In this document: one piece after another, positions 22,139-29,188 of the stretch
Layout of the letters: the number at the start of each line of letters is the position of its first letter
How positions within the stretch are numbered: position 1 is the stretch's first letter
DNA from: Phycisphaeraceae bacterium
Lineage (GTDB): Bacteria > Planctomycetota > Phycisphaerae > Phycisphaerales > UBA1924
Assembly (NCBI GenBank): GCA_019636565.1
Contig: JAHBXG010000032.1
Coordinates: 1-39,221, forward strand
Length of the DNA: 39,221 bases
Direction of reading: 5' to 3'
Translations under genes and position numbers: made by a program
The notes under the pieces: model-generated
The model's input: the letters and a program-made list of their open reading frames with translations, nothing else
Told to the model about the DNA's origin: nothing
Database searches by the model: none

Positions 22139-22299
22139 CGCGTTCCTTTCTTCGCTGGCGGGAGGAGGGAGAGGATTTCGCGGGCGATTTGTGGCATGAT
22201 TCCGAATGGGCTTCTAAGTTTCGTGCAGTATTCCCTCACCCTCTCGATCGCTTCGTCGGCGGGGTGCTTCGCGGGTCCGGGCGATTTCTTCTTAGCCAT
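22135..22299 (-). CDS. Small basic protein
   Basis: This 54-residue protein starts at ATG 22299 (MAKKKSPGPAKHPADEAIER). It is basic at both ends and helical in the middle (VREYCTKLRSPFGIMPQIAR). The frame is open further upstream to 22377, but that part lies in the previous gene. It could bind nucleic acid, judging only by charge. Confidence 0.45.
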   Translation of the reverse strand: MAKKKSPGPAKHPADEAIERVREYCTKLRSPFGIMPQIAREILSLLPPAKKGTR

Positions 22300-22621
22300 G
22301 TTCGCTCCCTTCGGCTTCGGCGGCGGTGAGGGCGTCGAGTGCGGCACGAAGTGGTGCGTAAGTTCCGGCACAGTCACCAGCGAGGCGAATCACCGCCTGC
22401 CGCGCCTTCTCGATGCGGGCGAGACGTTGCTGTTCGGGATCGCCTGGGATTTTGACGAGGATTTCGCGCGGATCGCGGTCGTCTTGCGTGTGCGTACGCG
22501 CAAGTGACAACTCGTAAGCAGGTGGTCCGTCTGAAATCGAATCGGGCCACAGATATGCGTACAGCGTCGGCCTCGGCGTTCGCGGCGGTTCTACGACAGA
22601 GGCGATGATGGGGTCAGGCAT
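22292..22621 (-). CDS. Hypothetical protein
   Basis: This 109-residue protein starts at ATG 22621 (MPDPIIASVVEPPRTPRPTL). It has a Pro-rich N-terminus, an aromatic-polar part (YAYLWPDSISDGPPAYELSL) and a helical C-terminal half (EQQRLARIEKARQAVIRLAG and ALDALTAAEAEG). It overlaps its neighbours slightly on both sides. No function can be assigned. Confidence 0.5.
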   Translation of the reverse strand: MPDPIIASVVEPPRTPRPTLYAYLWPDSISDGPPAYELSLARTHTQDDRDPREILVKIPGDPEQQRLARIEKARQAVIRLAGDCAGTYAPLRAALDALTAAEAEGSEHG

Positions 22622-22886
22622 TGGTTTTCTCCGCGTCGTAGGTGGCAGCGAATATGTCGGGCTTGCACGGGTACAGCTCGCCCTTGACACCACGGATGAT
22701 CCAATCGCCTGGATTAGCGATCATGGTGCCTTCACGGGTTGGAATCGTGATGCTTGTTTTCTGCATAATGGCTCGCGGGAACACAATCGAGCCGTCGCCA
22801 GGAATCATCCAGCGGATCAACTCGGCCTCGTTGTCTCCGAGCCACTGAATTGCGTCGATTACTACAGGCTTCTTGCGGTACTTCAT
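22614..22886 (-). CDS. Common phage accessory protein (MKYRKKPVVI type)
   Basis: This 90-residue protein starts at ATG 22886 and begins MKYRKKPVVIDAIQWLGDNE, followed by an ITIPTREGTMIANPGDWIIR segment and a YPCKPDIFAATY ending. This exact layout ('MkYRKKPvviEA.qw ... T.EG.m.a..GDwIi.GvkGE.YPcKPDIFe.tY') is one of the most frequent small proteins in phage genomes and is recognised with confidence, although its function remains unknown. Confidence 0.8.
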   Translation of the reverse strand: MKYRKKPVVIDAIQWLGDNEAELIRWMIPGDGSIVFPRAIMQKTSITIPTREGTMIANPGDWIIRGVKGELYPCKPDIFAATYDAEKTNA

Positions 22887-23197
22887 GTTCTTTTCTCCTG
22901 TGCCACGCGGGTTGCGAGGCGAAGCAACGCGGCGTAGATGCTGGCGGGGGTGTTTCGGTGGGACGTTTCATAGAATTCGATACCGCTCACCTCGACGCCG
23001 AGCGAACTGAGCGATACCGAGTTGTCCATGTGCTGTTTCACCAGCCATTGCAGGGTGTGGACGATGCCTGAATGCGCGACATTTGGAGTGACGTTCAGAT
23101 AGCGAACGAACTCGTCGCGCTCAAATCCGTCAGGCACAATCTCGTCACCGATCGCGGCGTGTGCGGCGCGGAAGAGGGTGGGGAGGTCGTCGTTCAC
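22883..23197 (-). CDS. Hypothetical protein
   Basis: This 104-residue protein starts at GTG 23197 in a GTGA overlap with the gene before it. It is helical in predicted character (NDDLPTLFRAAHAAIGDEIV, then IVHTLQWLVKQHMDNS). The C-terminal part (IYAALLRLATRVAQEKRT) is basic. No motif of a known family is visible. Confidence 0.5.
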   Translation of the reverse strand: MNDDLPTLFRAAHAAIGDEIVPDGFERDEFVRYLNVTPNVAHSGIVHTLQWLVKQHMDNSVSLSSLGVEVSGIEFYETSHRNTPASIYAALLRLATRVAQEKRT

Positions 23198-23811
23198 GAT
23201 ACACCCCCTTCGAGAGCGGCGCGGGCAAGACCGGCCGAACAGTCGCAGTCGCCGCCGGACTTTGTCTGACAGTGGAATCCATGTGCGCGGCCGTTTGACT
23301 CCCTAACGGCAGCACTGCACGCCTCTCTCAACTTCCGAATCTGCTCGTCTCGCGGGTCGGGTGTGGAGGGTGTGGTGGAGAGGGCGGCGTGGATAGCTTC
23401 AAGAGCAACAGTCGTTGTTCCGTATGGCTTGCCTGTGTCGTCAACCATGTGGTCCAGCAACAACGCACCGCGAGCTTGAACGCACGCCTCCCTCAACCGC
23501 GCGTTCGAGGCGGCGAGAAGGTCGCGCTCGATCAGGAGGTCGGGGAGTTGCTTTACGAGAGAAATGACTGCTTGTTGCTGCGACTCAAACAGTTCGTCGA
23601 TGTCGTCTGGAGGCTTGGAGCACGAGGCGGACATACACTCGAACCACGCAATCTCCAGAAGACCATCATAAAACTCGTCCGAAGTTTTCACGACACGTCC
23701 GATGCCAGCAAGTACGCCATTTCGATGTACCGGCGCATCGTCTTCGTACGGTCCCGGAGGAATGCCGTACTTCTTCGCGCTCTCCGCGTACTGCTCTGGT
23801 GTGTACTTCAC
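23194..23811 (-). CDS. Hypothetical protein with C-terminal His/Cys module
   Basis: This 205-residue protein starts at GTG 23811, coupled by GTGA. Most of it is helical with a Cys-containing middle (FECMSASCSKPPDDIDELFE). The last 30 residues contain GRAHGFHCQTKSGGDCDCS, with two His and three Cys arranged like a small zinc site. The same module occurs in the protein at 28015-28263, and the DNA of both copies is clearly similar, so one was copied from the other or both from a common source. Function is unknown. Confidence 0.55.
   Translation of the reverse strand: MKYTPEQYAESAKKYGIPPGPYEDDAPVHRNGVLAGIGRVVKTSDEFYDGLLEIAWFECMSASCSKPPDDIDELFESQQQAVISLVKQLPDLLIERDLLAASNARLREACVQARGALLLDHMVDDTGKPYGTTTVALEAIHAALSTTPSTPDPRDEQIRKLREACSAAVRESNGRAHGFHCQTKSGGDCDCSAGLARAALEGGVS
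23224..23300 (-). repeat. Dispersed repeat, copy 1 (His/Cys module)
   Basis: A segment of about 75 bases that is clearly similar by eye to 28050-28125. Both read the GRAHGFHCQTKSGG peptide followed by [DE]C[DN]CS and [AV]GLA. Most differences fall at third codon positions, so the protein module is conserved. Confidence 0.65.
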
Positions 23812-24185
23812 TTCCCACCCGCCTTTCTGAGAGCGGCGCGGACGCAGGCGGCTGTTTCAGCGAAGCAATCCAAAATCGCCCCGTCGCTACGCTGCTTGAC
23901 GATGCGTGGATAATTTTCTCGGATAATCGCCGCAACCTCCGCATCCGTCACCTCGCGCGGCGGCTGGGGCTGCGAGATGGTGAGAATGCGGGTGGCGGCT
24001 GGACCGCTTTTGCATATCACGCGAGCAAAGTCTTCGGCGCATCCAGCACTATCAAACGCTTCGGCGCTCCACATGGTCGCGCCTCTCTTGGCAACCAGCA
24101 CAATCGCCTCCGGCAGCGGCGGCAACTTCGGCGGCTCGGGGTCGTGGCTGGAAACGACGTGGGCGGTGAGGTTCTCAGATTTCAT
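23808..24185 (-). CDS. Hypothetical protein
   Basis: This 125-residue protein starts at ATG 24185 (MKSENLTAHVVSSHDPEPPK), whose start codon overlaps the stop of the previous gene as ATGA. A Pro-rich segment follows (LPPLPEAIVLVAKRG), then a part with AFDSAGCAEDFARVICKSGP, and a helical C-terminal third (VTDAEVAAIIRENYPRIV and CVRAALRKAGG). Function unknown. Confidence 0.5.
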   Translation of the reverse strand: MKSENLTAHVVSSHDPEPPKLPPLPEAIVLVAKRGATMWSAEAFDSAGCAEDFARVICKSGPAATRILTISQPQPPREVTDAEVAAIIRENYPRIVKQRSDGAILDCFAETAACVRAALRKAGGK

Positions 24186-24397
24186 TCGCATTCCTTTCCA
24201 GTTGCACAATCGAAACACTTGATCGCTTTCATCGCTTGTGCCTTCGTGGCCGCGACCATCGGCACGCCGCAGTCTGCGCAGAACGCCCGATACGCGATCG
24301 CGCCGTAGTTGTCCTGAATCACGCGGCCCCGGTACTGCGCCTGAATATCCGCGCGTTGCTTGTCGGTAAGCCTGTTGGTGTCGGCGGTGTCGATCAT
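24182..24397 (-). CDS. Small zinc-binding protein
   Basis: This 71-residue protein starts at ATG 24397, coupled by ATGA. The N-terminal half is helical (TDKQRADIQAQYRGRVIQDN). The C-terminal half has two CxxC pairs (CADC in RAFCADCGVP and CFDC in AIKCFDCATG), a typical small zinc ribbon. It probably binds zinc and may bind nucleic acid or protein. Confidence 0.55.
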   Translation of the reverse strand: MIDTADTNRLTDKQRADIQAQYRGRVIQDNYGAIAYRAFCADCGVPMVAATKAQAMKAIKCFDCATGKECE

Positions 24398-25002
24398 GGC
24401 TCACCCCCTACTCGCTTGAACGTCAGCGCCCACACCCACGGGTTACTTCCGCTCGGCGCACGCTTGTTCAGGTCATAGAACGTGCGAAAGAAATCCTCTC
24501 GATCGCGGAACGACTCGGCTACCGCATCGGCATCGCTGATTGAATCAGCACGCTCCACCCGCACGCTCACGATTTCGAGCGTGATACGGGAGGCCCAGCG
24601 GGGCATGAAGAGCGAGGACCGCTTCAGTACGGCGCACGCGGCGTCAAGGCCCTCGATATTTTGGTGGTCGGCGTGGCATCGCGCCTTGTACGGATTGCCG
24701 TCCGGCGACAGAATAAAACCAGAGGGCGGATTGCCGCATCCGGTCCATCGGTAGTGCGTTTCTTTCACCCACAGCCGATCGCCGGGAACGCCGTAGGGGC
24801 AGAACTCTCGCACGAGAACGTCAGTTCCGAGAAATCGCGTGCAGAACTCCGATTCTCGAATTGAGTGCGACAGTCGTCCGCCAAGCGGTTCGTGTCTAAG
24901 GCCATGTCCCTTGATCTTGAGAATCCTTCGCGTCTGCGTCTTTCTCCCGTCGAGAATCGCGCGGACCATCGGGCCGCTAAAAATAATCGGTCGCTCTTTC
25001 AT
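24394..25002 (-). CDS. ASCH-like phage accessory protein
   Basis: This 202-residue protein starts at ATG 25002 and begins MKERPIIFSGPMVRAILDGR KTQTRR. Further along come YGVPGDRLWVKETHYR, FMPRWASRITLEIVSVRVER, a 'sISDADAVAESF' segment and NPWVWALTFKRV at the end. This combination ('mkerPIlFsgpMVrAIL.GrKTqTRR ... YG.pGDrLWVkEt ... MPRwAsRItLev..vrvErl..is..dA ... NPWVW...F.r') is a well-known phage family with an ASCH (RNA-binding-like) fold. Its function is not known. Confidence 0.75.
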   Translation of the reverse strand: MKERPIIFSGPMVRAILDGRKTQTRRILKIKGHGLRHEPLGGRLSHSIRESEFCTRFLGTDVLVREFCPYGVPGDRLWVKETHYRWTGCGNPPSGFILSPDGNPYKARCHADHQNIEGLDAACAVLKRSSLFMPRWASRITLEIVSVRVERADSISDADAVAESFRDREDFFRTFYDLNKRAPSGSNPWVWALTFKRVGGEP

Positions 25003-25376
25003 CCCTCACCCCCCGCGACCTTGACGATCGCTGCCTTCCGTCCCGATTCCGTTTCCCGTTCGCCATCCTCACGGACCATTCCGGCAAGGAACAACTCCCG
25101 TACCCGTGGCCGCACCGTGTTTCCCGGCAGGCCGGTTCGCTGCTCGATTTCCTCGCGTGTCAATCCGCCCGGCGTTTCCCGCAGCAGCCGCAGAATCGCG
25201 GCGCGCATCGTGGCGAGCGCTTTGACGTTGAGAGACTTCGCGGCATCGTCGCTGGTTTGCGTGCCATTGCTGGGAGGGGCGACGATGAACTCGGCGCGAG
25301 AATCCGCTGAGTTTCCTCTTATTTCCGCGCCGCTCGTGCGGAACAGCAGGCCCGTGTTTTGCGTTCGGTTGAGCAT
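24999..25376 (-). CDS. Winged-helix DNA-binding protein
   Basis: This 125-residue protein starts at ATG 25376. After a polar 50-residue N-terminus (with SLNVKALATMRAAILRLLRE) comes a winged helix-turn-helix: PGGLTREEIEQRTGLPGNTV as the helix-turn-helix and RPRVRELFLAGMVREDGERE with a wing-like GRKAAIVKV. It could be a regulator of the early operon. The ligand or operator is not identifiable. Confidence 0.55.
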   Translation of the reverse strand: MLNRTQNTGLLFRTSGAEIRGNSADSRAEFIVAPPSNGTQTSDDAAKSLNVKALATMRAAILRLLRETPGGLTREEIEQRTGLPGNTVRPRVRELFLAGMVREDGERETESGRKAAIVKVAGGEG

Positions 25377-25398
25377 GTCGCGTCCTTGCGTGGTCGAT

Positions 25399-26100
25399 TT
25401 ACTTCGCTTGCGGCCCGCACGCCTCCGGCTTCACCGCTTCCGATCCGGCTTGTGCAAGCACGGCTTCAATTTCGGCGCACCGTTCCTCGCTGCACGCCTT
25501 GAGTTTGCCCGTCTTCGCCTCGTACCAAACGCCCGGCTTGATCGCTTTTCCGTCCACAACTCCGAACGCCCACGCGATCAACTTGTAGTTCTCGTCGCGC
25601 TCAGCCGCGAGCAACGCACAGCCCTTTGCTCCGCGAACCGCAGAGCCGTACCCGGTTGCAACGGCAGCACTTTCGTCGCCCGTGCTTGACGACGCGGCCA
25701 TGTCGCCCGTGCTTGACGACGCGGCCCTGTCGCCCGTGCTTGACGACGCGGCCATGTAGCCCGTGCTTGTGATTGCAGAACCCGGCGCAGAACCGGCGGA
25801 CCGCGCCGCAGTCATATAACGATCAACCGCGCGCCGAATCTTGTCGTCGATCGCGGGAAGTTCTGCCCCCCACCAATCAACGTGGCGATGTTCGTCCAGG
25901 TGCAACAGCCACTCGGAAACCGGAGTTGAGAAGTCGTCGCCCTTTGGTGAGAGTTCAAATCGGACCCATTTGTCACCAAGCAAGCCGTCTGGTATTCCAA
26001 CCTTGCTCGCAAGCGTCGAGTGGGAATGCTCCCACAACTCAGGGGACGGAAGGTGGATTGTGTGGTCCGAGTTGATGAGTCCAGATACGGGCTTGCACAT
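25399..26100 (-). CDS. Repeat-containing protein, DUF7666-like
   Basis: This 233-residue protein starts at ATG 26100 (MCKPVSGLINSDHTIHLPSP); the open frame upstream is not supported. A folded N-terminal domain (to about residue 110) carries GDKWVRFELSPKGDDFSTPV and LLHLDEHRHVDWWG. Residues about 116-155 form a tandem repeat of the unit AASSSTGD with M/R substitutions, encoded by 27-base DNA repeats. After this comes SAVRGAKGCALLAAERDENY and a C-terminal domain. Proteins with the same N-terminal domain and 'A.atGdsSaA' repeats are known in phages and prophages. The function is unknown; the repeat likely forms a beta-solenoid-like stack. Confidence 0.6.
   Translation of the reverse strand: MCKPVSGLINSDHTIHLPSPELWEHSHSTLASKVGIPDGLLGDKWVRFELSPKGDDFSTPVSEWLLHLDEHRHVDWWGAELPAIDDKIRRAVDRYMTAARSAGSAPGSAITSTGYMAASSSTGDRAASSSTGDMAASSSTGDESAAVATGYGSAVRGAKGCALLAAERDENYKLIAWAFGVVDGKAIKPGVWYEAKTGKLKACSEERCAEIEAVLAQAGSEAVKPEACGPQAK
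25681..25761 (-). repeat. Three tandem 27-base repeats in a coding region
   Basis: Copies start at 25681, 25708 and 25735 and differ by single bases; the unit on the plus strand begins CGTGCTTGACGACGCGG. The unit is 27 bases (nine codons), so a change in copy number leaves the frame intact. A partial unit follows the third copy. Confidence 0.85.
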
Positions 26101-26311
26101 GGTCAAAGTCCTTTGGTTTGGAATGTGGCGCGCCCGCGCTAACGAACGCGCCTGAGGAGAGAGGAAATGGACCGCACTATCAATCCCGGCGGCAGACTCT
26201 CGCCCACCTGAAAACCGGAATGGCCCTTTCGGAACCCGTATTGCAAACCCCACGCTTCGCTCTCGCTGACGCGGGGGTGTGGTGAGACAAACCCTCCCAC
26301 GAGAGTTCGGA
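26101..26311. other. Intergenic region between SSB and the repeat protein gene
   Basis: The 211 bases hold no plausible gene. Inverted repeats are seen: GGCGCG/CGCGCC around 26128-26153, and CCCCACGC/GCGGGGGT-type complementary sequences around 26248-26278, which could act as a terminator-like or attenuator stem without a T-tract. It is the longest gap within the early operon and may separate two transcription units. No clear promoter was found. Confidence 0.4.
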
Positions 26312-26734
26312 CTAGAACGGAATTGAGTCGTCGTCCGGGAAAGATGCCGCGCCGCCCTTGCGCTTCGAGCCGCTGTCCATGTTCGGACGCGGGGTGTCGC
26401 CGTCCGGCTTACTGTCAACGAACGCGAATGAATCCACCACGATTCGCGTTGCACTCTTTTTCTTTCCGCTCTCGTCGTCCCACGATTCGGTTTTCAGTCT
26501 GCCTTCCACCAGAATCGGTCTGCCTTTCGAGAAAAACTTGGCAATCGCCTCTCCGGTCTTTCCCCACGCTTCGCAGTCACCAAAGAAAACCTCTTCGCGC
26601 TTCTCACCGCTGGCCGTGGTGTAGTTGCGGTTCGTTGCGATGCCGAACTTCGTAACCGAACCAGAGCCAACGGCGCGAACTTCTACATCGCGGGTCAAGT
26701 GTCCGACCAGAATCGTCTTATTGAAATTGGGCAT
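26312..26734 (-). CDS. ssb: Single-stranded DNA-binding protein
   Basis: This 140-residue protein protects single-stranded DNA during phage replication and recombination. The start is ATG 26734 (MPNFNKTILVGHLTRDVEVR), sharing one base with the stop of the gene before it. The OB-fold pattern is clear: 'NKtiLVGhLTrDvEvR', TKFGIATNRNYTTASGEKRE, FFGDCEAWGKTGEAIAKFFS and GRPILVEGRLKTESW. The C-terminus is DDDSIPF, the acidic tip that binds partner proteins in bacterial SSBs. It is in one operon with the ERF annealing protein, as expected. Confidence 0.92.
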   Translation of the reverse strand: MPNFNKTILVGHLTRDVEVRAVGSGSVTKFGIATNRNYTTASGEKREEVFFGDCEAWGKTGEAIAKFFSKGRPILVEGRLKTESWDDESGKKKSATRIVVDSFAFVDSKPDGDTPRPNMDSGSKRKGGAASFPDDDSIPF

Positions 26735-27204
26735 CACTCCACCTCTTTCTTCCCGCTGAATTGCGGATCGTGTTTCTGCAACCGATCGCCCTTTGGCTTC
26801 CCGGTTTTCAGGTCCATAACTTCTTCCGTCTTGAAACATTCCTCAGCGCGCGGGCCGATCAGTTTCATGGTCGTTGCGGGCTTGAACGGATTGGATGAAA
26901 GGCAATCCATCAGCGCGTCAAGGTCGCCGTCCTTCGCCTCAAAGATCGCCTCCAGCGTGGTGCGGACGTTGAGGCACTTGGTCGTTTTGTTCGGGCCGAC
27001 GTAATATCGCACCTGACCGTCCGAAAGATCGCCGTTCGCGTTGATCCACCCGATGACAGCCGCCTCCATGTCGGCGTTCGCCTTTGCCGTGGCCTCTTTG
27101 AGTTGCTTCAGGAAATCAAGGGCACGGAGTACGTCGTCGGCGGATGCCATGCCGGATTGGACTTCGGCGCACCATTCGCCGCATGTGGTGATTAGGTCTT
27201 TCAT
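26734..27204 (-). CDS. Hypothetical protein between ERF and SSB
   Basis: This 156-residue protein starts at ATG 27204, coupled by ATGA to the ERF gene. The N-terminal half is helical with a coiled-coil flavour (LRALDFLKQLKEATAKANAD), followed by GQVRYYVGPNKTTKCLNVRT and a helical C-terminal part (DLDALMDCLSSNPFKPATTM). The position between the ERF annealing protein and SSB suggests a recombination accessory role, such as a Gam-like or partner protein, but no motif proves this. Confidence 0.6.
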   Translation of the reverse strand: MKDLITTCGEWCAEVQSGMASADDVLRALDFLKQLKEATAKANADMEAAVIGWINANGDLSDGQVRYYVGPNKTTKCLNVRTTLEAIFEAKDGDLDALMDCLSSNPFKPATTMKLIGPRAEECFKTEEVMDLKTGKPKGDRLQKHDPQFSGKKEVE

Positions 27205-27878
27205 GCCGCCACCCCATCAGCGTTGTAGACGGCGGCGAAGTCCGTTCCCTTTTCTCGTTCGGCGCGAACCCAATTCAGCACGATCGTCGCTTGATCGTCC
27301 GACACCTTCGCCGGGAACTTGCCACCGCTGGCACGCGCGATGATTCTGGCGCAAACGCTGGCGAATGTCGGGTCTTTGGAGTCCATGCCGGACCAGTCCG
27401 CAATCTCACGGGCGAGAGTGGCCTTCGGCTTTTCTGCTGGCGGTTCGATCGCCTTGCGTGCAGCCTCAACTCGCGTGGGGGCCGCATGGCCGGAACTGCC
27501 CGCGTTGCCGTCGTCGTCCTCGTTCACCACTCCGACAATCGCCGCAAGCGCGTACCGGCGTGCGTAGGTGATCGTGGAGCCAAACGCCTGCGGGTCCGAC
27601 TTTGTTGGCCGCATGGTCAGTGTCGAGGCGATCCACTGGCCGGAAGAATGCAACAAGGCGGTTTCAACAGTGACAAGTGTTCCGTCGCTTCCCGTGTGCT
27701 GCGAAATTGAAAGCCCGTTCTTCGTCAGCGATTCGCGGCAGGCTTCCCAAACGGCGGACAGGTCCGCATACTTGGACTTGAAGAATGGGTTTTCGCTGGA
27801 CTTCAGGGCGCACTTGATCGTGGCCTGAGCCTTACACAATGCCGCCGCGAGTTCATTGATGTGTTCTGATCGTTCCAT
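27201..27878 (-). CDS. erf: ERF-family single-strand annealing protein
   Basis: This 225-residue protein anneals complementary single strands for homologous recombination, for instance for genome circularisation. The start is ATG 27878. The ERF signature is clear: a helical start (INELAAALCKAQATIKCALK), NPFFKSKYADLSAVWEACRE, then GTLVTVETALLHSSGQWIAS and the core DPQAFGSTITYARRYALAAI with VNEDDDGNAG. The C-terminal 80 residues are a separate helical tail of the type found in longer ERF proteins. SSB two genes downstream is the usual partner. Confidence 0.88.
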   Translation of the reverse strand: MERSEHINELAAALCKAQATIKCALKSSENPFFKSKYADLSAVWEACRESLTKNGLSISQHTGSDGTLVTVETALLHSSGQWIASTLTMRPTKSDPQAFGSTITYARRYALAAIVGVVNEDDDGNAGSSGHAAPTRVEAARKAIEPPAEKPKATLAREIADWSGMDSKDPTFASVCARIIARASGGKFPAKVSDDQATIVLNWVRAEREKGTDFAAVYNADGVAA

Positions 27879-27908
27879 ATTCCACTTCCTTTCGATTCTG
27901 CGTGACGG

Positions 27909-28022
27909 TCAAGAATGATTCTGTTTCCAGTCAAAGCACCCAGCAACGGTCGCGCCCGCCAGCAGCACGCACGCGGCGACGAAGAGAACGGCGGCGTAGA
28001 GATATTGCAGGGCCTCAGCCAT
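27909..28022 (-). CDS. Very small membrane protein
   Basis: This 37-residue protein starts at ATG 28022, overlapping the end of the previous gene, and ends at TGA 27909-27911. It consists of one membrane segment (AAVLFVAACVLLAGATVAGC) with a short polar end. The overlapping start in a compact operon and the pure hydrophobic core support it, but the size leaves doubt. Confidence 0.4.
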   Translation of the reverse strand: MAEALQYLYAAVLFVAACVLLAGATVAGCFDWKQNHS

Positions 28023-28263
28023 TTGCAGCCTCCTTCGCGAGCGCGAGGGCGGAACTGGCAAGACCGACCGAGCAGTTGCATTCGCCGCCGGATTTTGTTT
28101 GGCAGTGGAATCCGTGGGCGCGTCCGCTCGCCTCTCGCGCCACAGCCTCCAGCGCCTCCACGCACTTCGGGAGAACGGTGCCGCGCAAGTAGTCGCGCAA
28201 GTAGTCGCGCTCTACTTCTCGCAACCGCTCCAGTTCCTTTGCAAGTTCAAATGTATTGCTCAT
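28015..28263 (-). CDS. Small protein with His/Cys module
   Basis: This 82-residue protein starts at ATG 28263. The N-terminal helix (SNTFELAKELERLREVERDY) is followed by a duplicated YLRDYLRG and a His/Cys module GRAHGFHCQTKSGGECNCSV. The module is the same as at the end of the 205-residue protein at 23194-23811. The H..H-C ... C-C arrangement is compatible with a zinc site. The function is unknown. Confidence 0.55.
   Translation of the reverse strand: MSNTFELAKELERLREVERDYLRDYLRGTVLPKCVEALEAVAREASGRAHGFHCQTKSGGECNCSVGLASSALALAKEAANG
28050..28125 (-). repeat. Dispersed repeat, copy 2 (His/Cys module)
   Basis: Partner of 23224-23300; both carry the HGFHCQTKSGG peptide. Most differences fall at third positions, so the protein module has been kept by selection. 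Confidence 0.65.
28183..28206 (-). repeat. Perfect 12-base tandem duplication
   Basis: GCGCAAGTAGTC occurs twice in a row on the plus strand, followed by a partial third unit. It encodes the YLRDYLR repeat in the small His/Cys module protein. The unit is a multiple of three, so the frame is kept. Confidence 0.75.
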
Positions 28264-28994
28264 CTATTTCCTTTCGCGGCAAGGGCGGCTTCTTTGGTTG
28301 AGTACAACTCGCTAATCGGAAGAGGTCCGCCACTGACGCCTCGTTCTGGGCAGCACGTAATTTGCTCGAAATACGCTTCTGTTCGCGTTTCGAGTGAGCT
28401 GGCGTCCATCTCGGGGTGCCAGAGACAAACCCCGCTGCCGACCAAATAGCCATCTGCGGTGATCGGGAAATGTCCGATCATCTTCCCGCGTCCCGCCGTA
28501 GCCATGGAGGACCACTTGTTTCTCCACGTTTCGGCGTCCTTGCGGTGAGCAAGGCACTCATCCCGGTACAACTTCGTGCGACCAATAAGGCATGTAATTA
28601 CACCCCAAATGGCATCGTCTTTTGACATGCTTTTAAATGCCACAAGATCCGTCGCTGTCTGCAAAAGCTGGGCGATGTCGGTTCCAACGGTTTCAGAGTC
28701 GGAAACCTCTTGTAGCACACGTTTGAAAAGCTCTAGCTCAATCTTTTGGTGTGGCTCAAGGGGCTGCGGATCTGTTCCCGTTGTCGTTGGCCGAAGATGT
28801 CCGCTCGCAACCTTGTGGATGTATTCAAGTATGGCGTGAAACTCGGACTCGCCTACCGCTCGCTCGTTCCAGTACTGTTCGCACTTTTCGCGTATGGCGG
28901 CGTTTGCTTGACGTAGATGTTCGATCTCCTTCTCCGCACTCTTCGCGTAGTCAGCAGGTTGGAAGCGTGTCCCGCCGTCGTCGATCTTGCTCAT
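28260..28994 (-). CDS. Hypothetical protein, helical
   Basis: This 244-residue protein starts at ATG 28994, coupled by ATGA on both sides. The N-terminal half is helical and partly coiled coil (YAKSAEKEIEHLRQANAAIR). The middle has LLQTATDLVAFKSMSKDDAI, and the C-terminal part carries MIGHFPITADGYLVGSGVCL. It ends in YSTKEAALAAKGNR, a common ending of phage accessory proteins that carry a 'plY...aa..Al' motif. No function can be assigned. Confidence 0.55.
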   Translation of the reverse strand: MSKIDDGGTRFQPADYAKSAEKEIEHLRQANAAIREKCEQYWNERAVGESEFHAILEYIHKVASGHLRPTTTGTDPQPLEPHQKIELELFKRVLQEVSDSETVGTDIAQLLQTATDLVAFKSMSKDDAIWGVITCLIGRTKLYRDECLAHRKDAETWRNKWSSMATAGRGKMIGHFPITADGYLVGSGVCLWHPEMDASSLETRTEAYFEQITCCPERGVSGGPLPISELYSTKEAALAAKGNR

Positions 28995-29188
28995 GTCAGT
29001 CCCCTTTCATCGCTCTTGGAAACCCTTACCCCGCCGTTGCGAAGCGCCGCCTTCCGTGCCGCCCGCGCCTCTCGCATCTTCGCCGTGTCTGTCGGCGCGT
29101 CGTCGGCATCGCGCCACAGCACGAGCACGCGGCGGTATTCGTTGCGTTCGGCGAGAACGCGGTCGTAGCGGGCGCGGGTGATCTTCAC
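28991..29188 (-). CDS. Small basic helical protein
   Basis: This 65-residue protein starts at GTG 29188 (read VKITRARYDRVLAERNEYRR), overlapping the previous stop as GTGA. It is basic and helical throughout (TAKMREARAARKAALRNGGV). The first part matches a pattern of small phage proteins that begin with a 'Yd.ll.era.Y...L' helix. Function unknown. Confidence 0.5.
   Translation of the reverse strand: MKITRARYDRVLAERNEYRRVLVLWRDADDAPTDTAKMREARAARKAALRNGGVRVSKSDERGLT

Noticed and set aside
24865..25689. Plus-strand open frame of 274 codons
   Set aside because: It runs opposite three recognised minus-strand genes and has an Arg/Ser-rich composition typical of high-GC shadows.
25681..25761. CRISPR-like array
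   Set aside because: The repeats are directly adjacent, without spacers, and are in frame inside a coding gene.
26101..26311. Hidden gene in the gap between SSB and the repeat protein
   Set aside because: No frame with a start and ribosome binding site was found; the frame that crosses the gap is an upstream extension of the repeat protein with shadow-like composition.
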